From positions 3,465-12,666 of the forward strand of contig QHVX01000134.1 of assembly GCA_003222375.1 (NCBI GenBank): a stretch of 9,202 nt of DNA, written 5' to 3'. The position numbers were made by a program, and so were the translations under genes. Positions within the stretch are counted from its first letter, which is position 1. Each line of letters starts with the position of its first letter. Below are positions 4,403 through 9,202 of the stretch, in pieces. The DNA is from Acidobacteriota bacterium (GTDB lineage: Bacteria > Acidobacteriota > Thermoanaerobaculia > Gp7-AA8). The notes beneath the pieces were generated by a model that saw only the letters and a list, made by a program, of their open reading frames with translations, did not search any database and was not told the origin of the DNA.

Positions 4403-6846
4403 AGCAGCCTCAATTGCGGGGTCGACTTTGCTTCGAAAAATGCGCGGATCTCGCTCGCCGGTTTTTTAGAGATCAGCTCGCGCGGCGACTCTTCGTACCA
4501 ATCGCTGGGAAAATATCGCGTGTACGTTTCCTGCGTGAAGCGGCGGCACAAAAGCGCAATCACGCCGACATCGGTTTCACTCCGAATGACGCGTCCCGCC
4601 GACTGTACGACGCGCGTCATTCCCGGGATCAGATACGCGAATTCGAATCCCGCGCCGTACTGATCGTCGTAGTATCGCTTGAGCAATTCCTGCTCGAAGC
4701 TGACTGACGGCAGTGCCGGCCCGACCACCATCACGCCCGACAGCATGTCCCCGCGATAGTCGACCCCCTCGGCATACATACCGCCGGAGACGGCCATGAT
4801 CAGATTGTCGCCGCCGCGGCGCACGATATCGAGGATGGCGTTGCGCTCGTAATCGGTCATGTCGGTTCGCTGCACCATGATCTGCTTGCGGATCGTCGGC
4901 ATGCGCTCGGCCACCTCCCGCAGAAACGCATAGCTCGGAAAGAGCGCCAGAAAATTGCCTTCCGAAGCCTCCGCGATCTGGCCGACGGTCAGCGCGATGC
5001 GATCGTAATGGTTCGCGCGCTGCTTGAACGTCGTATCGACCTCCGGAATGACGACGATCTTGCGATTGCTGCGCGGAAATGGCGAAGGCAGCGCGATCTC
5101 GGTCGCGCGCGACTGCGGCAGGCCGAGAGTCTTCTTGTAGAAATCGAAGGGCTCGAGCGTCGCCGACAGCGCGATCGTCGCCCACGCGGAGTCGAAGATG
5201 CTGCCGAGGAAACGCGAGGGATCTTTGCAGAAGATCTTGAGTTTGAGGCCGTCCGGTGCGCGCTGGATGACGTGCGCGAATTCCTCGCCACCTTCGCTCA
5301 GGAGATTCGTGAATTTGACGAGCTTGAAGTAGAAGTCAACGAGCGGGTCGTCTTCCTCGGCGATCCCGTTCTCGATCTTCCATGAAATGTAATTCATGAC
5401 CACGCGTTCCCACTGCGCGCGCTGGCGAACGAAGAGATCGCGATCGGGCTCGCACAGCGCCTGGGTCGTCGACGCGTCGACGACATTCGAGAGATCGTGT
5501 AAGTGGTCGCGTAATTCGTCGAGCAACTCCTGCCAGCCTTCGACGCGCGCGCTGCGCCCGGCGAGATGATCGCGGATCGCGTCGAAAGTCTTCTCGTGAA
5601 GCTCGGGCGAGTAGTACGACCGGCCGCGATCGACGAGGTTGTGCGCCTCATCGACGATCAGAACGCAATCGCCGTAATCGTGGTCCTGCTGGTACGCCTT
5701 CAGCCCGACGTACGGATCGAAGATGTAGTTGTAATCGCAGACGATGACATCGGCCTGCTCGATCAACTCCAACGACACCTCGAAGGGACAGACCTCGGTC
5801 GAGCGCGAAAGCTCGAACGTGAGATCGGGATCGAAGTACGTCATCGAATTGGTGATGCGCTCGACGAGGCCGCTCTTCTCCATCTTTTCGGAATAGCGCG
5901 CCGCGAACGGGCAGAAATCCTCGTGACAGATCATCTCGGTGTGCGCGCACATCTTCTGTTTGGCGCGGATGCGGAGAACGCGCAGCGAGCCGTCGTTGAG
6001 AAGCTTCATCGCTTCGACGGCCGCTTCCTGCTGCAGGGTTTTCGATGTCAGGTAAAAGAGTTTCTTCCCCGCTCTGAGCGATTCGCGGACGGCGGGATAA
6101 AGCGCCGCGATTGTTTTTCCGATGCCGGTCGGCGCGGACACCAGCAGCGCCTCGCGCTGGCGGATCGCGCGCGCGACCGCGTCGATCATTTCGGGTTGAT
6201 ACGGTCGCATGCGCTCGTACGGAAACTGCAGCGACTCCGCGAATGCGCGCTTCGCGAGAATCAGCGCACGTTCAGTCTCGACCCGCGCGATCAGCTCCTC
6301 GAGGCTCGCGTTCAGCGCGGCAGCGACGCTGTCGCGATCGAAGTCGGCGTCGATCTCGCGCGTGTCTCCGCCGATCAGATCGATGAGCACGAGGCGCGGC
6401 GCGAACGCGTAATCCGTCAGTTCGGGTTGTGACGAAAGAAACAGGGAGTAGAGCAGCAGTTGAAACAGATGCCGCTGCAGTTTCTCCGACCTGTAGAGTG
6501 CCTCCAGCTCGAGATCGAAATGGATCGACTTCACTTCCTCGATGCTGACGGTGCGATTTGCAGCGTCAATCGAGAGGCCGTCGACGCGGCCCGTAATGGT
6601 GATATTCCAATTTTGGTGGGTTACGCGATGGACGACGTGGACCTCAGCGCGGTAATGCACATCGTCGGCTGCGCGCAACTCCGCGCGACGGCTGTGGATG
6701 TCCTGTCCAATCCACATTCTGCGGAATCCGTCGCCGCGCTCGACGCCGATACGCCGATAGGTCGTCGGATAGACGAGATCACCAACCGAGCAGATGATTT
6801 CGCGCTTGCCGTGATCGACGCGCACGCTGTGATGGTAGCTCGTCAT
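4399..6846 (-). CDS. XPD/DinG-like FeS helicase with N-terminal PD-(D/E)XK nuclease domain
   Basis: From the ATG at 6846 the product is 815 residues. Residues 50-170 look like a RecB/Cas4-type nuclease: Asp89 in 'GRVDG', 'EEVK' (Glu104, Lys106) and 'QLLLY' (Gln129, Tyr133) form the PD-(D/E)XK pattern. A superfamily 2 helicase follows. Walker A is APTGIGKT (238-245). Cys300, Cys307, Cys312 and Cys353 are likely ligands of an XPD-type 4Fe-4S cluster. The DEAH box is VDEAHN (398-403), motif III is SAT (561-563) and motif VI is QSAGRVIRS (748-756). The family unwinds DNA 5' to 3' using ATP; with a nuclease this suggests repair or processing of branched DNA. An upstream ATG at 6933 would add 29 residues that are mostly translated repeat, so I reject it; a GTG at 6825 is another option. 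The stop overlaps the lipoprotein start as ATGA. No cas genes are nearby, so a type IV CRISPR role is not supported. Confidence 0.9.
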   Translation of the reverse strand: MTSYHHSVRVDHGKREIICSVGDLVYPTTYRRIGVERGDGFRRMWIGQDIHSRRAELRAADDVHYRAEVHVVHRVTHQNWNITITGRVDGLSIDAANRTVSIEEVKSIHFDLELEALYRSEKLQRHLFQLLLYSLFLSSQPELTDYAFAPRLVLIDLIGGDTREIDADFDRDSVAAALNASLEELIARVETERALILAKRAFAESLQFPYERMRPYQPEMIDAVARAIRQREALLVSAPTGIGKTIAALYPAVRESLRAGKKLFYLTSKTLQQEAAVEAMKLLNDGSLRVLRIRAKQKMCAHTEMICHEDFCPFAARYSEKMEKSGLVERITNSMTYFDPDLTFELSRSTEVCPFEVSLELIEQADVIVCDYNYIFDPYVGLKAYQQDHDYGDCVLIVDEAHNLVDRGRSYYSPELHEKTFDAIRDHLAGRSARVEGWQELLDELRDHLHDLSNVVDASTTQALCEPDRDLFVRQRAQWERVVMNYISWKIENGIAEEDDPLVDFYFKLVKFTNLLSEGGEEFAHVIQRAPDGLKLKIFCKDPSRFLGSIFDSAWATIALSATLEPFDFYKKTLGLPQSRATEIALPSPFPRSNRKIVVIPEVDTTFKQRANHYDRIALTVGQIAEASEGNFLALFPSYAFLREVAERMPTIRKQIMVQRTDMTDYERNAILDIVRRGGDNLIMAVSGGMYAEGVDYRGDMLSGVMVVGPALPSVSFEQELLKRYYDDQYGAGFEFAYLIPGMTRVVQSAGRVIRSETDVGVIALLCRRFTQETYTRYFPSDWYEESPRELISKKPASEIRAFFEAKSTPQLRLL
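4408..4411 (-). promoter_or_regulatory. Ribosome binding site for the lipoprotein gene
   Basis: Minus-strand TTGAGG, with core GAGG at these positions, lies 5 bases before the ATG at 4402-4400, inside the last helicase codons. It is the main evidence that translation really begins at the edge of the heptamer hairpin. Confidence 0.6.
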
Positions 6847-6912
6847 CCTGAGCGAAGCGAAGGATCTCTTCGACGAGATCCTTCGCCGTCTTCGCGGCTC
6901 AGGATGACGAGC
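6838..6912. repeat. REP-like palindromic element between two minus-strand genes
   Basis: The outer arms are perfect inverted 16-mers, GCTCGTCATCCTGAGC at 6838-6853 and its complement at 6897-6912. An inner stem of 11 bp (6858-6868 with 6875-6885) closes a 6-base loop TTCGAC; the two stems are joined by unequal bulges. From memory, the core 'GTCATCCTGAGCGAAGCGAAGGATCTC' type is a dispersed repeat in many genomes, seen in databases as spurious 'HPERSEG…SLRMT' peptides. It fills the gap after the cyclase-like gene's stop (6916-6914) and contains the likely helicase ATG (6846-6844) in its left arm. It may act as a transcript stabiliser or attenuator between the genes, but no function is shown. 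Confidence 0.85.
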
Positions 6913-6913
6913 G

Positions 6914-9202
6914 TCACAACTTCTCGACCACATCTCCCAACACGAACGCGGCGTAATCCTTCTCGCGGAAGGTCGCGAGCTGTACCGCCGGCGTGTAGAT
7001 GTGATCGGAAAGACGCAGGTAGGTTTCGCGCACGCTCTTCTTGTTCGTCGAAAGATTTTCGGCGTTGAGGTCGCCGCTCAGCGAGAAGAGTCGCTGAAAA
7101 TCGGCGCGCGGTAATCGGACCGGATTGCGGACGTCGTCGGAGAGCGGGTCCCACTCGCCGATCAAAACTTCTCCGCCGTTGCCGGCCGTAGCATCCGGCC
7201 GTATGCAGACGACGATTTCGCTCGGGATCAGTTTCTCGTGCGTCGTCTCGGTGCTGGGCTGATACGCGCCGCTCTGATCGCGCTGATGAAATTCCTGACG
7301 CAGCAACATGACCAACGAATCGGCGGTATCAACAGCCGTCCCTTCGACTTCGCCTGGTATGAACGGCACGACCTCGCCGACTTCGATGTTGTCGAGTCCC
7401 TTGAGCGAAACCATTCCGATCAAGCGCACGCCGACATATTCGAGTCCTTCGACCGCCGGATCGAATCCGAAATACATTCCCCACGGACTGCGGAGCTGAA
7501 ACAGGCGCTGTCCTTCCGTGCCCAGCTCGTTCGAGAGCTCCTGGAGCATCGGCATCGATGCCACGATGCCTTCGTTGACCAGATGTCCGTTGACGTTGAC
7601 GTAGGCGTAGAACTCGCGTGCGTGCTGCGTGTGATCGATGACGTCGACGCCGTGCTCGAGCGGCGCGAAGAAATTCTGAACTTTGAGCGGCTCATAACCG
7701 TGCGCGACGAGAAAACTCGCGAATTCCTCGATCTCCTTGTTCGCTTTTCCGGTCGTCAGCCGCGACAGCTCGACGATGCCCGGCCCGTAGAACTCGTTGA
7801 TCTTTTCGTTCGATACGCCTGCGCGCATCGGCAGCAACCGGTAGTAGCCGAAATTGACGGCGATGCGCAGACCCTTGTTGAAGGCGAAGCCGGTCTTCCG
7901 CATCTCGGAGTAGAAGTGCTGGATCTCCACCGCCCCGCGAATCAAGCGGAGAGCGCGACGCGTCGAGTAGAACGCGCCGTCGCCGAGGAATTTCTCGAAG
8001 ATGAGGAGATGGCGCTGTGCGATCGAATCGAGTCGCCGCTGAAACAGCAACATCTGCCGGTACGAGTTGATCTCTTCCTTCCGCCCGGCGCGTCGCAGAT
8101 TGCCGAGCGTTTCCGTGAAGTTCGAAATGTCGTAGATCAGTCCGAAGCGATGAATGATCGGATCGACGACTCCCGGCCGCCCGAAATCGAGCGGCCGCGT
8201 CGTGTGCGAGTAAACAATTCCACTCCGTTTGTCGGCAGCCTGCACGCTGCCCTCCGGTGAGACGATCATCCACGCGATGCCGCGGCGAAGTTGATTGAGA
8301 ACCGCGAACTCGCGAACGCGCCGCGCGATCAATTGGAATTGCTCGCGGTCTTCCCGGTTGAGCGCGTTCTGCACCGCCGGCAGCTCGAACAGAAACTCCT
8401 GAAAACGTCCGTCCAGCAAGACGGCGGTCGAGATTCCCTGATCGGGATTGATGCCGAAAAACGGGAGCGATGTGCGAAACGTTCGATCGCGTTGCAGCAA
8501 TTCGGCTGCGATGTTGCGCAGGCGTTCGAAACCGTCGCGAAAACCCTGGAAATCACGGCGCAGATAGCCGTTCAGAAACGACCGCAACTCCCTCAAATCG
8601 GGGCCAATGAACTCCTCCGTGAAAATCAGCACGTCATCCTGGAGGAGCCGGAAGAATTGCAGTGCGTGCTGCTCTTCGCCGTCGAGGATCGCGGCCGCCT
8701 TGTTGGCGAGCTGCGACATCTGGTCCCGCGTTTCGAGCGACCATTTCTGAAAGATTCGATACTTCAACGCGTCGCCCTGCGTGCGTCCCACCTGCGCTTC
8801 GATCGAGCTCACCCGTCGCGGGACGGATGAAAAATGGCGCGCGATATCGAACGAATGCGCGAGCCAGAACACAGCGTGATAGTCGTTCAGCAGATTCGAC
8901 ATCATCGCGTTCTCGGCCACTTTCAGCAGCGGCACGAGGTAGCTGGCCATCGCGACCTGGGCTTTTTCCTTGGCGTTCGGATTGCGCGTCACCTGCCAGG
9001 CGGTCTCGTCGGTCAGCCAGCGATCGAGCTTCGTGTCGAGCTCTTTGATGACCGCCGTCTCCGCGAGAGCGAAGCCGAGGGTGGGCGGTTGGGTCTCGTC
9101 AGCGGGGAAAATTTTGTAGGGCTCGGGAAGGAGCGACTCTGCGTGCGGAAAGAGCTCTGCAATCGTCTTGTCGATGTCGACGGAAAGAAGAAACGTAGCA
9201 GC
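6914..9202 (-). CDS. Large protein with divergent class III nucleotidyl-cyclase domain, 5' truncated
   Basis: The frame is open through the right window edge, giving at least 762 residues; the GTG at 8992 is probably not the true start. Numbers below count from that GTG. I do not recognise the whole protein. The first 270 or so residues look mainly helical, without clear membrane segments. Residues 280-450 resemble a class III adenylate/guanylate cyclase. 'FGLIYDISNFTETL' contains Asp288 in the place of the first metal ligand, and 'EKFLGDGAFY' contains Asp338, the second, with Lys334 at the usual adenine-contact place. 'GLRIAVNFGYYRLLP' resembles the 'lriGInfG' strand. In 'NEFYGPGIVELSRL' Glu400 replaces the usual Asp, Arg411 is kept, and the transition-state Asn is replaced by Val407. 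The C-terminal 230 or so residues are an unassigned domain. The helicase follows after 67 bp. Confidence 0.8.
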   Translation of the reverse strand, partial: AATFLLSVDIDKTIAELFPHAESLLPEPYKIFPADETQPPTLGFALAETAVIKELDTKLDRWLTDETAWQVTRNPNAKEKAQVAMASYLVPLLKVAENAMMSNLLNDYHAVFWLAHSFDIARHFSSVPRRVSSIEAQVGRTQGDALKYRIFQKWSLETRDQMSQLANKAAAILDGEEQHALQFFRLLQDDVLIFTEEFIGPDLRELRSFLNGYLRRDFQGFRDGFERLRNIAAELLQRDRTFRTSLPFFGINPDQGISTAVLLDGRFQEFLFELPAVQNALNREDREQFQLIARRVREFAVLNQLRRGIAWMIVSPEGSVQAADKRSGIVYSHTTRPLDFGRPGVVDPIIHRFGLIYDISNFTETLGNLRRAGRKEEINSYRQMLLFQRRLDSIAQRHLLIFEKFLGDGAFYSTRRALRLIRGAVEIQHFYSEMRKTGFAFNKGLRIAVNFGYYRLLPMRAGVSNEKINEFYGPGIVELSRLTTGKANKEIEEFASFLVAHGYEPLKVQNFFAPLEHGVDVIDHTQHAREFYAYVNVNGHLVNEGIVASMPMLQELSNELGTEGQRLFQLRSPWGMYFGFDPAVEGLEYVGVRLIGMVSLKGLDNIEVGEVVPFIPGEVEGTAVDTADSLVMLLRQEFHQRDQSGAYQPSTETTHEKLIPSEIVVCIRPDATAGNGGEVLIGEWDPLSDDVRNPVRLPRADFQRLFSLSGDLNAENLSTNKKSVRETYLRLSDHIYTPAVQLATFREKDYAAFVLGDVVEKL

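Noticed and set aside
5566..6432. 288-codon plus-strand open frame
   Set aside because: It lies opposite the helicase, which has every expected motif in its own frame; the product has no recognisable domain.
4325..6912. Repeats as a CRISPR array or CasDinG locus
   Set aside because: The repeats are contiguous heptamers or single palindromes with no spacers, and no cas gene is visible; the helicase is a chromosomal XPD/DinG-like fusion.
6847..6933. N-terminal extension of the helicase from the ATG at 6933
   Set aside because: The 29 extra residues are mostly the translation of the palindromic repeat ('HPEPRRRRRISSKRSFASLRMT'), the start overlaps the upstream gene by 20 bp, and GGAG directly abuts the ATG with no spacing.
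7238..8260. 340-codon plus-strand open frame
   Set aside because: It lies wholly opposite the cyclase-like gene, has low-complexity Arg/Asp/Val-rich composition, no family motif and no ribosome site. Long antisense frames are common in GC-rich genes.

Overview
This GC-rich, densely coding bacterial window has no phage, transposase, tRNA, rRNA or CRISPR signal. Coding style, a palindromic repeat of the kind translated as 'HPERSEG…SLRMT', and heptamer repeats translated as 'GERRTENGE' or 'AEGRRKAE' suggest a soil or subsurface Acidobacteriota-like genome. That placement comes from memory of such repeats and is only moderately secure.

Left part (1-2942, plus strand): the 3' two thirds or so of an ArnT/PMT-type membrane glycosyltransferase, whose stop overlaps the start of an asnB-type glutamine-hydrolysing amidotransferase (TGATG). 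The pair looks like the end of an envelope-polysaccharide or lipid-glycosylation operon. It meets the next block tail to tail across only 30 bp.

Right part (2973-9202, minus strand, read right to left): a tightly packed series of five genes. First comes a large protein truncated by the right window edge that I do not recognise as a whole, but which contains a divergent class III nucleotidyl-cyclase domain. Next are an XPD/DinG-like iron-sulfur helicase with an N-terminal PD-(D/E)XK nuclease domain, a small putative lipoprotein of unknown function, an OsmC-family protein and a DinB-family metal-binding protein. Two junctions are 4-bp ATGA overlaps, one gap is 12 bp, and one 67-bp gap is filled by a palindromic repeat. 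OsmC and DinB both belong to families active in thiol and peroxide stress; the link to the helicase-nuclease is inference from position.

The most striking structure is repetitive. Three loci carry arrays of four 7-bp units with a shared consensus close to GAASGSA. One is in frame in the glycosyltransferase, one is in the linker between the two AsnB domains, and one is a 76-bp inverted pair that forms a long hairpin and also encodes the start and putative signal peptide of the lipoprotein. A separate 75-bp REP-like palindrome overlaps the likely helicase start codon. This window therefore shows short dispersed repeats being absorbed into protein-coding sequence several times.
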